The notes below the pieces were generated by a model, which saw only the letters and a program-made list of their open reading frames with translations, was not told the DNA's origin and did not search any database. A program made the position numbers and the translations under genes. Shown piece after piece: positions 17,478 to 26,795 of a stretch of 64,000 nucleotides of DNA (positions are counted from its first letter, which is position 1; the number at the start of each line of letters is the position of its first letter). The DNA is from an uncultured Acetatifactor sp. (GTDB lineage Bacteria; Bacillota; Clostridia; Lachnospirales; Lachnospiraceae): assembly GCA_910584375.1 (NCBI GenBank), contig CAJUAH010000001.1, positions 76,560-140,559 of the forward strand. Reading direction: 5' to 3'.

Positions 17478-17504
17478 GCCTTCGTCATATGACGAAGGCT
17501 TTTT
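17478..17504 (+). terminator. Rho-independent terminator between the two licD genes
   Basis: A perfect 11-bp palindromic stem (17478-17499, GCCTTCGTCAT and its complement) followed by five T. It separates the two LicD genes, so the second one needs readthrough or its own promoter. Confidence 0.85.
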
Positions 17505-17529
17505 GTTGTGATGACGAGAGGAGTCATAG

Positions 17530-20148
17530 ATGCTGGAATTTCAAGAGAGTTTTTTTAAGCAGGAGATTAGGAACGGTTTCTATATAGATGTAACTATGAA
17601 GACACTTTGGGCTGCCGAGTTGGAAGTTCTGCAGAAGGTGGCGGAAGTTTGCGACAGGCATGGTATCGTCTGGTACGCGGCATATGGTACGCTGTTGGGC
17701 GCAATCCGGCACGAAGGCTTTGTGCCCTGGGATGATGATATGGATATATGGGTAAAGAGGAAAGACTATAACCGTCTGATCCAGATACTGCCCCAGGAAT
17801 TGCCGCAGGGATACTTGGTGAGGTGCTCTCTGGGGGAGGAAAAATTTGACCAGTATCATACTTGTGTGAACAGCGGCGATGGGATCAGCATAGGCCCGGA
17901 ATGGTTGAAACAGTACCATGGATGTCCCTTTACTGTGGGACTGGACATTTTCCCGTTGGATTATCTGCCGCGGGATGAAGCGGCGAGGGCGATGCAGGAG
18001 GGAATGTTTGCCGCATTGATGAACTGTGCGTTGCTGGCCAATTATCTGTGCAGTCTGGAGGGAGAAGATGCGACGGACGAGAAAAGAGCAGCCACAAAAG
18101 AGGAGATATTGGATGGGATTAGTTATCTGGAAGAGAATTGCGGAGTAAAAATCAACAGGCAGCTTATTGAAGATGAGGACTGGGAGCATGCCGTGCCAGA
18201 GATTTGGCGGTGGGCTAATTATGTTGCCATGATGTACGGGGAGGAGGAGAGTGATTATCTGGTGCCGTACATGGACTATGTCCGATATCACACATGTCAA
18301 TTGCCCAAAGAGTGGTTCGCAGAGACGTATGGAGCTACTTTCGAGAATTTTGTACTGCCGATTCCCTGCGGATATGAGCCGCTTCTCCGTAGGATTTACG
18401 GCGCATATAGAGTGATCCGCAGAAAGACAGGTACACATGAATATCCCTACTATGCAAGGCAGTTACGCTGGTTGAGGGAGAGAGTGCGGGCCGATGTAAT
18501 TAAGGCGGGCGAGTTGGGTATTGTGGACGCAGGGGCAATATTGTCACTGGATGAGGATATGGATCTGCTGCCGGAGTGGAACGAGAGAGTCACAAGAACG
18601 GATGGGCGGCGAAAGAAAATTGTGATGATGGCCAATGACGCGGATACCTTCTGCACATATGGGACGGCAGTATTGGAAAAGCTGAGAGATGTTTTCCGAA
18701 CCTTTGAGAAAGCACAGGAACAGGTTACTCTGTGGTGGAGACCCAGCAAGCAGATGGAAGAGCGACTGAAGGCAGTTTCATTGCAGCTTGCCGAGCAGTA
18801 TCAAGAGATTTTGCGCTTATATAAAGAGGGCAATTGGGGAATATGTGATGAGACGGACAATATAGACAGGGCTGTGGAGTGGTGCGATGTCTATTACGGC
18901 GATATGAATGCGATCCTGCAGCCGTTTCAGAATGCAGGCAAGGCGGTGATGATGATGGGAAATGAGCGGGAATGGCAGTCGGAAGATGGCGCTGGGGATG
19001 GATACAGAGAGGCCAGCAACAGGGACAGGCAACTCGAATACAGGACATTTCTGAGTCTGTCTGACTATGTGGAGGAGAATGGAAAACTGTACTTTTCCAA
19101 TACAAATTATAATGGGCTGGCAATCGTGGACAAGGCAACATGGACGGTGGAGAGGCTAATACCCTTTGAGGGGGAGGAGCGGGCGGCCAGGAACCTGCAT
19201 CTGCGTTGCGTGAAAAGCGTAGGCAAAATCTGTTTTCTTCCGGCACAGGCGCAATGCGTACATATATATGACATGGGGAACGGAACGCAATCCACGCATA
19301 GCATTATCAATCAGGATATGAAACCGGAGGCGCAAGGCGTATGGGACTACTTCGTATATGGCGATCAAGTGTATCTGTTGCCTGGCTGTGCAAGTCAGAA
19401 ATTACATCTGTGGGATGCCCGTAACAATTCTGTCCAAAAGGAGCAGTGGTGGAATATTTCTTTGGAAGATACCCTTCTGGGACATGGAAGTATGGACGAA
19501 AAGAGTTTTTACAGCTATGGGAAAATAACGAATCGATTGTACATTACGGATTTGCAGGAGCGAGTCACGGAAGAGTTTTATTTGCCGGATGAGCATATAC
19601 AGTATGTCACATATGATGGAAATAATTTTTGGTATTTGACGATGGTTGATGTTACCAACATAGCCTGCGGAGAAATAGTCTGCTGGAACAGGGAGCAGGG
19701 AGAGGTAGAGAGATACCCGATACAGGGGGATATTCAGTGGGAATGTGATATTGTATGTTCTGGAATCCATTATGAGGAAGGGAATCTATTCTTGCTATTT
19801 TACTCCAAATATCCTATATGTACACTGTGTGTATTGGATACAACTGGACGAACCCTGAAGAGGATTCATTCTCTGGTGTGCAGTAGGGGGGAGTTTGGCA
19901 TAGATGAAATGGAAACAAACTTCAAAAAGAAGGATGGCAGACTAGCCGTCCTGCTGAAGAACGCTGGGGAGATGGTAAATGTTGATCTGAAGACGTTGGA
20001 GTGTGAGCAGCGGGTTGAAGAATTTCCTATGGATATTCAAAAGCAACATCAAGTCTATCCTTTTTTACTGGATAAGGGAGCGTTGCTGTATGAAGTGCCG
20101 GGAACAGTGGATCTGCATACATTGATACAGCATTATAGTCAGATATAG
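17530..20148 (+). CDS. LicD-family phosphotransferase with C-terminal propeller-like domain (copy 2)
   Basis: An 872-residue protein. Residues 1-470 parallel the whole preceding gene (L-E-F-Q-E-S-F-F start, W-D-D-D-M-D-I-W near 64, T-L-W-W-R-P-S near 400). Residues 490-872 are an added domain of repeated beta-rich units (for example L-Y-F-S-N-T-N-Y-N-G-L, F-F.../V-Y-L-L-P-G) resembling a six- or seven-bladed beta-propeller. Such a fusion to LicD is unusual and may bind the flagellin or glycan acceptor. It follows a terminator but no clear promoter was found; a gagaggag ribosome-binding site supports the ATG. Confidence 0.82.
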   Translation: MLEFQESFFKQEIRNGFYIDVTMKTLWAAELEVLQKVAEVCDRHGIVWYAAYGTLLGAIRHEGFVPWDDDMDIWVKRKDYNRLIQILPQELPQGYLVRCSLGEEKFDQYHTCVNSGDGISIGPEWLKQYHGCPFTVGLDIFPLDYLPRDEAARAMQEGMFAALMNCALLANYLCSLEGEDATDEKRAATKEEILDGISYLEENCGVKINRQLIEDEDWEHAVPEIWRWANYVAMMYGEEESDYLVPYMDYVRYHTCQLPKEWFAETYGATFENFVLPIPCGYEPLLRRIYGAYRVIRRKTGTHEYPYYARQLRWLRERVRADVIKAGELGIVDAGAILSLDEDMDLLPEWNERVTRTDGRRKKIVMMANDADTFCTYGTAVLEKLRDVFRTFEKAQEQVTLWWRPSKQMEERLKAVSLQLAEQYQEILRLYKEGNWGICDETDNIDRAVEWCDVYYGDMNAILQPFQNAGKAVMMMGNEREWQSEDGAGDGYREASNRDRQLEYRTFLSLSDYVEENGKLYFSNTNYNGLAIVDKATWTVERLIPFEGEERAARNLHLRCVKSVGKICFLPAQAQCVHIYDMGNGTQSTHSIINQDMKPEAQGVWDYFVYGDQVYLLPGCASQKLHLWDARNNSVQKEQWWNISLEDTLLGHGSMDEKSFYSYGKITNRLYITDLQERVTEEFYLPDEHIQYVTYDGNNFWYLTMVDVTNIACGEIVCWNREQGEVERYPIQGDIQWECDIVCSGIHYEEGNLFLLFYSKYPICTLCVLDTTGRTLKRIHSLVCSRGEFGIDEMETNFKKKDGRLAVLLKNAGEMVNVDLKTLECEQRVEEFPMDIQKQHQVYPFLLDKGALLYEVPGTVDLHTLIQHYSQI

Positions 20149-20165
20149 AAGGGATCATATAAACC

Positions 20166-21284
20166 ATGGCGAGTGATGCAGTTTTTGTTACGAAAAGTTC
20201 CATGCCGTCATATGAGGAATATGTTGAAGCAATCCGGCCATTGTGGGATAGCCATTGGCTCACCAATATGGGATGCTATCATGAGCAATTGGAGTCGGAA
20301 TTGAAGAAATATTTAAATGTGCCAGAGATATCGCTCATGGTGAATGGGCATATGGCATTGGAATTGGCAATTCAGGCATTTGGTTTCCCAGAGGGTTCCC
20401 AGATCATAACCACGCCGTTTACTTTTATTTCAACAACGCACGCAATCGTGAGAAACAGGCTGGAGCCGGTATTTTGTGATGTGAAACCGACGGATGGAAC
20501 TATCGATGAGACAAAGATAGAAAAACTGATCACCGAGAAGACAGTTGCAATCCTTCCCGTGCATGTCTATGGACATGTTTGCAATATTGAAGGAATCCAG
20601 AAAATCGCAGATCAACACAAGTTGAAAGTAATTTATGATGCGGCGCATTGTTTTGGCGTAAATTACAGAGGCTGCGGTATCGGTTCCTATGGTGATGTTT
20701 CTATATTCAGTTTCCATGCCACGAAAGTATTTCATACGATTGAAGGAGGCGCAGTTACCTTTTCAAATCTTGCACTTCGAGATAAATTATATAATTTGAA
20801 AAATTTTGGTATACAGGATGAGGAGACAGTTGCGGAAGTTGGCGCTAATGCGAAGATGAACGAGTTCTGCGCAATTATGGGTCTGTGCAATCTCAGACGT
20901 ATTGAGACGGTGATTTCTGAGCGGCGGAAGAGATTTGAGTATTACAGGGAACTTCTCAAGGGAGTGGAAGGGATAGAGATTTTTGAGGGAATTGAAAATA
21001 CGGGAGACAACGGCAGCAATTATGCGTATTTCCCAATACTTGTGAAGAACAGCTATCCTCTCAGCAGAGATGGATTGTATGATAAACTGCGGGAAAAAGG
21101 TATATATACGAGAAAGTATTTTTATCCGCTTACTGCTGATCAGGTTTGCTTTCATGATAGATATACGAAGTTGGATCTTGTATGTGCAAGGGCATTGTCT
21201 GCACAGGTGCTGACTCTGCCAATCTATGAGGATCTGGAGATGCAGACGGTGGAAAGAATAGCGGATGTGATTATGAGAAAATGA
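20166..21284 (+). CDS. DegT/DnrJ/EryC1/StrS-family PLP aminotransferase
   Basis: A 372-residue pyridoxal-phosphate enzyme that typically transaminates a nucleotide-linked keto sugar. The Schiff-base lysine is Lys187 in S-F-H-A-T-K-V-F-H-T-I-E-G-G, and the PLP-ring aspartate is in V-I-Y-D-A-A-H-C-F-G near 158. Length is normal. It starts the small-molecule part of the island, where the sequence becomes more AT-rich. No matching sugar-nucleotide dehydratase is present nearby, so its keto-sugar substrate must be made elsewhere or come from one of the short-chain dehydrogenases. Confidence 0.93.
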   Translation: MASDAVFVTKSSMPSYEEYVEAIRPLWDSHWLTNMGCYHEQLESELKKYLNVPEISLMVNGHMALELAIQAFGFPEGSQIITTPFTFISTTHAIVRNRLEPVFCDVKPTDGTIDETKIEKLITEKTVAILPVHVYGHVCNIEGIQKIADQHKLKVIYDAAHCFGVNYRGCGIGSYGDVSIFSFHATKVFHTIEGGAVTFSNLALRDKLYNLKNFGIQDEETVAEVGANAKMNEFCAIMGLCNLRRIETVISERRKRFEYYRELLKGVEGIEIFEGIENTGDNGSNYAYFPILVKNSYPLSRDGLYDKLREKGIYTRKYFYPLTADQVCFHDRYTKLDLVCARALSAQVLTLPIYEDLEMQTVERIADVIMRK

Positions 21285-21331
21285 ATATTTAGATGGGAGA
21301 CAAGCGGCAAAAAAGAAGGAGAATTGAAAAT

Positions 21332-22702
21332 ATGGAACTTTGCAGACGTGCTATAGAATATATACAGATCATCAATGAGGATGGTGAAGTCAGAGTATGC
21401 GGATGGCTGAAGGATGGGGGAAGGATTGGGAAACTCCTTGATAATACAATGGAAGAAATTTACCATAGTGCGGAGGCGAAACTTATCAGAGAAGATCACA
21501 TAAATAAGGATTATTCTAACTGCAATCCCAACGCATGTCCTTTTGTGGCCAATCAAGATGTATATAGAAACTATATCAAGATTGATGAGGTGCCAAAGTT
21601 TCCTCCGGCCTTATACCTTGCCTACGAAAATGTGTGTAACTATCGCTGCGTGATGTGTAATATTCACGACTGCGTGAAACAGTCGGATGTCGCAGAGCGA
21701 GAGAAAAAATTAGAAAGAATTGATGCAGAGTTATCAAAGATTCTCCCGTATGTGAAAAAAATCAGTGCAAACGGTCTTGGAGAACTGTTTGTGAGCCCAC
21801 ACATCTTGAAACTTCTCTCGCAGTGGCGACCGCTTGCAGATCCGGAGGAGTGCTCTGTGATACTGGAGACGAATGGTTCCCTTTTTAACGAGAAGAATTG
21901 GAGTAAGATTGCCAATCTTGGACAGTACAATCTCCATGTTGCAATTACTGTTCTTAGTTTTGAAGAGGAGACATATCAGGAACTCTCAGGAACAACACTT
22001 CCTATTACCAATCTGCTGAACAATTTGCGTTTTGTGAAATCGTTGAGGAAACAGGGAATTATTAATCATCTGGAACTCTGTACAGTGTATCAGGAGAAGA
22101 ACTTTCGGCAGCTACCGCAGTTTGTCAAACGGTGTCTGGAGGAATTTGCGGCAGATGAGATTCGTCTGAGGCCCATTGAGCCATGGGGAGAGTGTGATAT
22201 GGACGCATGGCTCAGAGATGTGAGAAATGAATACCATCCCTGTCATAATGAGTTTTTGGAGATTATGAAAGATCCGATCCTAAAGCATCCCGCAGTGCGC
22301 GACGGTGGGGGAGGACAGCCTTCGGGATTAGGACCTGCGCCGTATATTGTGACGAGGGCGAGATACCATCTGATGGAGCAAATCTTTTGCAATGACAGAT
22401 TTGGGCAGGCCGTAGCCTGTGAGGTCAAGACGCAGAGAGTAGCTGTATATGGTATGGCTGTCGTGGGGAGGGCGCTCACCAGTGCCTTGAAGGAGTGCTA
22501 CGAGATACCTTTCTGTATGGATCGCTCTATGAACGGACAGATATTTATGGGGATACCGATCTATGATATACATCACCTGGAGGAACTGGATAAGGAGGTA
22601 ACGGTGATCGTTTCTCTGGATCGGAATGAGGATGCAGTCATAAGGCTGTTAGAAAAAGTAGGATTTAAAAAAGTGGTATCTTTAAAACGGATAGTAGAAT
22701 AG
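21332..22702 (+). CDS. Radical SAM enzyme with C-terminal Rossmann-like domain
   Basis: A 456-residue iron-sulfur enzyme. The cluster ligands are in C-N-Y-R-C-V-M-C (CxxxCxxC) near residue 101, followed by a partial TIM barrel to about 300. The last 90 residues form a separate Rossmann-like unit (V-A-V-Y-G-M-A-V-V-G-R). The ATG at 21332 has a good aagaaggag site; an in-frame ATG at 21293 does not. Radical SAM enzymes in sugar loci can epimerise, dehydrate or methylate carbon centres; the reaction here cannot be assigned. Confidence 0.85.
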   Translation: MELCRRAIEYIQIINEDGEVRVCGWLKDGGRIGKLLDNTMEEIYHSAEAKLIREDHINKDYSNCNPNACPFVANQDVYRNYIKIDEVPKFPPALYLAYENVCNYRCVMCNIHDCVKQSDVAEREKKLERIDAELSKILPYVKKISANGLGELFVSPHILKLLSQWRPLADPEECSVILETNGSLFNEKNWSKIANLGQYNLHVAITVLSFEEETYQELSGTTLPITNLLNNLRFVKSLRKQGIINHLELCTVYQEKNFRQLPQFVKRCLEEFAADEIRLRPIEPWGECDMDAWLRDVRNEYHPCHNEFLEIMKDPILKHPAVRDGGGGQPSGLGPAPYIVTRARYHLMEQIFCNDRFGQAVACEVKTQRVAVYGMAVVGRALTSALKECYEIPFCMDRSMNGQIFMGIPIYDIHHLEELDKEVTVIVSLDRNEDAVIRLLEKVGFKKVVSLKRIVE

Positions 22703-22758
22703 TATGCAAGCGTGGTATCGCTCTGAGCGGAATGAGATGACAGAAATGAGGTGTTAAT

Positions 22759-23808
22759 ATGGCAATAGAGGCAGAAATGATGAACAAGTTTCAACAGATA
22801 TATGCTATGCTTGAAGATGATGAATCAAAAGATATTTACTTGAACAGGTTGAACTACCTCATAACCGGAGATTTTAGGTATATGAAAGACATCATTAATA
22901 AATATGTTCCAAGATCAGAGACGGTACAGGAATGTATGCGATTACTTCCGCCTGAAAAGTCTATTGTTTTATATGGCGCCGGAAATGATGCGGAAGTTTG
23001 TCTGTACTATTTTGAAGAGGATCCAAGGTTTATAGGATTTTGCGATAGTGATGAAGAGAAACAGAAATACGGATTGGCGGGGTATAAGGTATTCGATCCG
23101 GAATATTTGCTTAATAGTGATGATACCATTGTTATCAGTTCCAATAAGTTTAAGGATGAGATTAGAGAGAGTTTGATAGAAAAAGGAGTGAGTAAAGAGC
23201 GAATTTTTTGTTTTTTACCGCAGATGTATAACTATAGAGAGGGAGAGTATTTTGAGCCTGATTTTATGGTGTTCGAGGAAGAAGAGATATTTGTAGACGC
23301 AGGAGCATACAACCTGGAAACAACAATGAGACTGCAAAATCATTGCAAAATCTTGAAAAAAGTTTACGCTTTTGAACCGGCTATTGAAAATTACAATAAT
23401 TGCAAAAAATATCGGGGAGGGGTAAAAAGTATAGTGGAACTTATGCCCTACGGAACTTGGAGCGAAAGGAAAACTTTATATTTCAGTGGTGCAGAGGGTA
23501 CTGACTGTATGGTAGCAGAAACAGGAAATACATCTATTGAAGTAATATCTATAGATGAAGTAATAGACTCATCTGAGCGTGTTACATTTATAAAAATGGA
23601 TGTAGAGGGTTCCGAATTGGAATCTTTGATAGGAGCCTCTAAAACTATTGTGAAAGACAAACCTAAGCTGGCGGTCTGTATTTATCATAAGCCTGAAGAT
23701 ATGATAACCCTGCCCTGGTATATTAAGCAGCTTGTTCCCGAATATAGGCTATTTATTCGTCATCATTCTGGCAGGGAAGTAGAAACTGTTTTATATGCGA
23801 TGCCATAG
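22759..23808 (+). CDS. FkbM-family methyltransferase with N-terminal Rossmann-like domain
   Basis: A 349-residue protein. The N-terminal part contains a Rossmann-like unit (S-I-V-L-Y-G-A-G-N-D-A near 72). The C-terminal half is an FkbM methyltransferase (F-V-D-A-G-A-Y-N-L near 178, F-I-K-M-D-V-E-G-S-E near 275), which usually O-methylates a sugar hydroxyl using SAM. Another FkbM gene with a different N-terminus lies at 53813. The flanking genes are a radical SAM enzyme and a GT2. Confidence 0.87.
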   Translation: MAIEAEMMNKFQQIYAMLEDDESKDIYLNRLNYLITGDFRYMKDIINKYVPRSETVQECMRLLPPEKSIVLYGAGNDAEVCLYYFEEDPRFIGFCDSDEEKQKYGLAGYKVFDPEYLLNSDDTIVISSNKFKDEIRESLIEKGVSKERIFCFLPQMYNYREGEYFEPDFMVFEEEEIFVDAGAYNLETTMRLQNHCKILKKVYAFEPAIENYNNCKKYRGGVKSIVELMPYGTWSERKTLYFSGAEGTDCMVAETGNTSIEVISIDEVIDSSERVTFIKMDVEGSELESLIGASKTIVKDKPKLAVCIYHKPEDMITLPWYIKQLVPEYRLFIRHHSGREVETVLYAMP

Positions 23809-23871
23809 AAACATTGTTGTGGCAGGTGAAACTGCTGATAAAAGCATGGTGACCTGGAGGGATATAAAGCG

Positions 23872-24864
23872 ATGGATGAAGTGATTTTGAGTGTTTCAAT
23901 AACTACATATAACCATGAAAAATATATTGCAGAGGCCATCGAAAGTATATTGTCCCAGAAAACCCAATATAAATATGAAATTTTGATAGGTGAGGACTGC
24001 TCTACGGATTCAACGAGAGAAATAGTACGACGTTATCAAAAAGAATATCCCGGTATTATTCGGGTATTTTGTTCTCGAAGGAATGTCGGTGGAAGTAAAA
24101 ATGGGTATTATCTATTAACGAAAGCAAGGGGGAAATATGTCGCAACTTGTGACGGGGACGACTATTGGTGCGATACGGGAAGGATACAGCGGGATGTAGA
24201 TTTTCTGGAAACCCACAGAGAGTATATGGGGGTGAGCAATCGGTGCATTGTTGTGGACGAAGATGGGAATAGAGTGCCTGAAAAGCAGGTTGGGGACAGT
24301 TTTACTTTCTGGAATTTCGGAAAAAGGGAATACACCTTGAAAGACTTTGAGGATTGGAGAATGCCGGGGCATATCTCAGGACTGACCACGAGAAATCTGT
24401 ATCAGATGTATGGACAAGATGCATCGATCTTTTATAAGGCGGCCAGAAATGTGGGAGATAGGGTTTATGTCATGTTGACTGTTCTGCAGGGTGACATTTA
24501 TTGTCTGCCCAATCAGACGAGTTGCTACCGCTTTCGAGTGTCGGAGACGGGGAAGAATTTCATGTCTGAGTATAGGAATAAGAATTTGAGGGATGAAGAT
24601 TTTCTGATGATCCGAAAGCTTGAGCAATGGACTCTTGCAAACAGGGACGTAGAGCTTGATCTGGGCAGGGTAAAAAAGGACAGGCTGGCAGGCAGCATCG
24701 TGGTTTTTATGAGGAATCCAACAAAATATAATCTGAAGGTGGTGTTTCGGATTATACTGTATAGCGGAGAACCAATCAAATACCTGTATTACAGTTTGAA
24801 AGTCTGGGTGCTAAAGATGTATTACTGGTATGTAAAAAAGACAGACAGGATGATTTTACTTTGA
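23872..24864 (+). CDS. Family 2 glycosyltransferase
   Basis: A 330-residue GT-A enzyme with S-I-T-T-Y-N-H-E-K-Y-I near residue 8, G-E-D-C-S-T-D-S-T near 40 and the metal site D-G-D-D-Y-W near 95. The C-terminus is aromatic and basic (K-V-W-V-L-K-M-Y-Y-W-Y-V) and could lie against the membrane. It lacks the long helical tail of the GT2s at 8447 and 46455. A ctggaggg ribosome-binding site precedes the ATG. Confidence 0.9.
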   Translation: MDEVILSVSITTYNHEKYIAEAIESILSQKTQYKYEILIGEDCSTDSTREIVRRYQKEYPGIIRVFCSRRNVGGSKNGYYLLTKARGKYVATCDGDDYWCDTGRIQRDVDFLETHREYMGVSNRCIVVDEDGNRVPEKQVGDSFTFWNFGKREYTLKDFEDWRMPGHISGLTTRNLYQMYGQDASIFYKAARNVGDRVYVMLTVLQGDIYCLPNQTSCYRFRVSETGKNFMSEYRNKNLRDEDFLMIRKLEQWTLANRDVELDLGRVKKDRLAGSIVVFMRNPTKYNLKVVFRIILYSGEPIKYLYYSLKVWVLKMYYWYVKKTDRMILL

Positions 24865-24936
24865 CACTGTGTCTGGTTGCATGGCAGGGCTGGCGAGAGT
24901 ATAGCAGATCTGAAAATGTCAAAAATGGAGTGTACT

Positions 24937-26010
24937 ATGAAAAAAATATATATTGCGGGCGCTCATTCCCGGGCGAGAACACTTCGTATCTATCTGGAGT
25001 ATCTATATCCTGACATGAGAGTGGAAGCCTTTGTGGTTGATGACATGGCAGACAATAAAGAAGTGGTGGATGGAGTGCCAGTGAAACTGATAGACAGTCG
25101 ATTGAATCCGGAGTATACGGTTTATCTTGGAGTGCGCGGCGTAAACCATGCAAGGCTCACAGACGAATTACAAAGCGTTGGAATGCGGGAAATCATTCCC
25201 GTAACGGCAGATCTTGACAGTCAATTGCGAAACAGGTATATTGCCAGCTGTTTCAGCAAAGAAGGTAGGAGTTTCCGGCTTGTGGATAATCTGCCGTTCG
25301 ACGGACAAACGGAAAATGAGGTCAGCGCTAAGATTTATGTGGCGCATTCCGTATATGATAAGCCATTACAGGACAAATACATTCCTCTGAAGGATGAAAC
25401 GAATTTGCAAGTAGGCGCGGCACTTACAAAAAGCAGGATATCAGAGGAGGCATTGACAGATGACCAGGGTGAAAATATTTCTGCAAGAAACAGGCAGTAT
25501 TGTGAATTGACAGGCCTGTATTGGATATGGAAGAATGCGGATGAGGACTATAAAGGGTTAGTGCAGTATCGCAGACATTTCCTGCTCCCCGATGACTGGC
25601 GTGGACGTATGGCCCAAAACCATGTGGATATCATATTGCCAGTGCCATTATATGTTGCGCCGAGCATAGCGGGCAATTACAGGGAAAGGCATATCGCGTC
25701 GGACTGGGAATATCTGATGCAATATTTCCAAGAAATGTTTCCAGAGGAATATGCCGGTGCCCAAAGGATATTTCAGGGCAATTTATATTGTCCATGCAAT
25801 ATGTTGATAGCGAAAAGAGAAGTTCTGGACAAGCTCTGTGAATGGCTATTTCCCATAGTGGATGCTGTTGTAGGGCATGGCGGTGAAAAAGCAGACCCTT
25901 ATCAAAATCGCTATCCGGGTTTTATTTCGGAAAGGCTGATCACATACTTTTTTGAGAGTCACAGGTATGCGTTTAATGTGGTTTATGCAAATAAGAATTT
26001 TTTGAGTTGA
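24937..26010 (+). CDS. DUF4422 glycosyltransferase-like protein
   Basis: A 357-residue protein. The N-terminal 110 residues form a Rossmann-like unit (K-K-I-Y-I-A-G-A-H-S). Residues 120-357 match DUF4422 of capsule and LPS loci, with the signature N-R-Q-Y-C-E-L-T-G-L-Y-W-I-W-K-N near 188 followed by Q-Y-R-R-H-F. DUF4422 proteins are thought to be GT-A type sugar transferases. The ATG at 24937 follows an atggag ribosome-binding site; earlier in-frame ATGs at 24877 and 24919 lack one. Confidence 0.83.
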   Translation: MKKIYIAGAHSRARTLRIYLEYLYPDMRVEAFVVDDMADNKEVVDGVPVKLIDSRLNPEYTVYLGVRGVNHARLTDELQSVGMREIIPVTADLDSQLRNRYIASCFSKEGRSFRLVDNLPFDGQTENEVSAKIYVAHSVYDKPLQDKYIPLKDETNLQVGAALTKSRISEEALTDDQGENISARNRQYCELTGLYWIWKNADEDYKGLVQYRRHFLLPDDWRGRMAQNHVDIILPVPLYVAPSIAGNYRERHIASDWEYLMQYFQEMFPEEYAGAQRIFQGNLYCPCNMLIAKREVLDKLCEWLFPIVDAVVGHGGEKADPYQNRYPGFISERLITYFFESHRYAFNVVYANKNFLS

Positions 26011-26115
26011 GAATGAAAGGGTTGCTCTATATAAATTTTATCGGTATAATGTTTTCTATAATGTCATTGCTGACAGCATGTTGGTATCTGCTTGGCATAG
26101 GAGGATTGAGTAGAA

Positions 26116-26760
26116 ATGGTTCTGGGCATATACGGTTCCGGAGGCAGCGGCAGGGAAGCAAGAGAGGTGGCAGATCTGTTGGGGACTTGGGAAGAGATAG
26201 TTTTTATAGACGACATGGCAGAAACAGGGATGTATAAAGGCTTAAAAAGGATGCCATTTGAAGTATTTAATCAGACTTATGATAAAGACATTGCAGAAGT
26301 GATAATTGCGGTAGGGGAGCCGGAGTACAGAATCAGTTTGTATGATAGAGTTGAAAAGAAGGGGTATCGTTTTGCCAACGTCATACATCCTAACGCATGG
26401 ATCAGTCCATCAGCAACAATCGGAAGAGGAATCATAGCAAAAAGTGGGGTACTTATATCTTCCGATGCAAAGATAGAAGATAATGTTGGATTTGAGGCAT
26501 ATGCTGTTGTAGGACACGACTGCGTGGTTCGTAAGGGATGCCAGATATCTACCAATGTGGCGATGGGTGGAGGCAGTGAAATTGGCGCAGGATGTTATAT
26601 CGGCATGAATGTTGCAATTAAGGAGAAAGTAAAAATCGGTTCCAATTCTGTTGTGGGAATGGGCTCGGCAGTGCAGAGAGAAATTCCTGAAAATGTAATT
26701 GCCATGGGCAATCCGGCAAGACCAATGAAACATAAGGATGAGAGTAAAGTGTTCGGGTAA
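26116..26760 (+). CDS. NeuD/PglD-type sugar O- or N-acyltransferase
   Basis: A 214-residue protein with an N-terminal Rossmann unit (L-G-I-Y-G-S-G-G-S-G-R-E near 3) and a C-terminal left-handed beta-helix of hexapeptide repeats (about 95-200; I-S-P-S-A-T-I-G, I-G-A-G-C-Y-I-G-M-N, I-G-S-N-S-V-V-G). This is the layout of NeuD and PglD, trimeric acetyl-CoA dependent enzymes acting on sialic acids or UDP-amino sugars. The nearby NeuB-like gene supports a nonulosonic-acid role. The 105 bases before it hold no convincing gene. Confidence 0.9.
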   Translation: MVLGIYGSGGSGREAREVADLLGTWEEIVFIDDMAETGMYKGLKRMPFEVFNQTYDKDIAEVIIAVGEPEYRISLYDRVEKKGYRFANVIHPNAWISPSATIGRGIIAKSGVLISSDAKIEDNVGFEAYAVVGHDCVVRKGCQISTNVAMGGGSEIGAGCYIGMNVAIKEKVKIGSNSVVGMGSAVQREIPENVIAMGNPARPMKHKDESKVFG

Positions 26761-26795
26761 GGGTCTGGAAATAGGGACGCTGGAGGAAAAGTGTA

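Noticed and set aside
26007..26237. Small open frame with a hydrophobic start between the DUF4422 and NeuD-like genes
   Set aside because: No ribosome-binding site; its second half is an out-of-frame reading of the NeuD-like gene.
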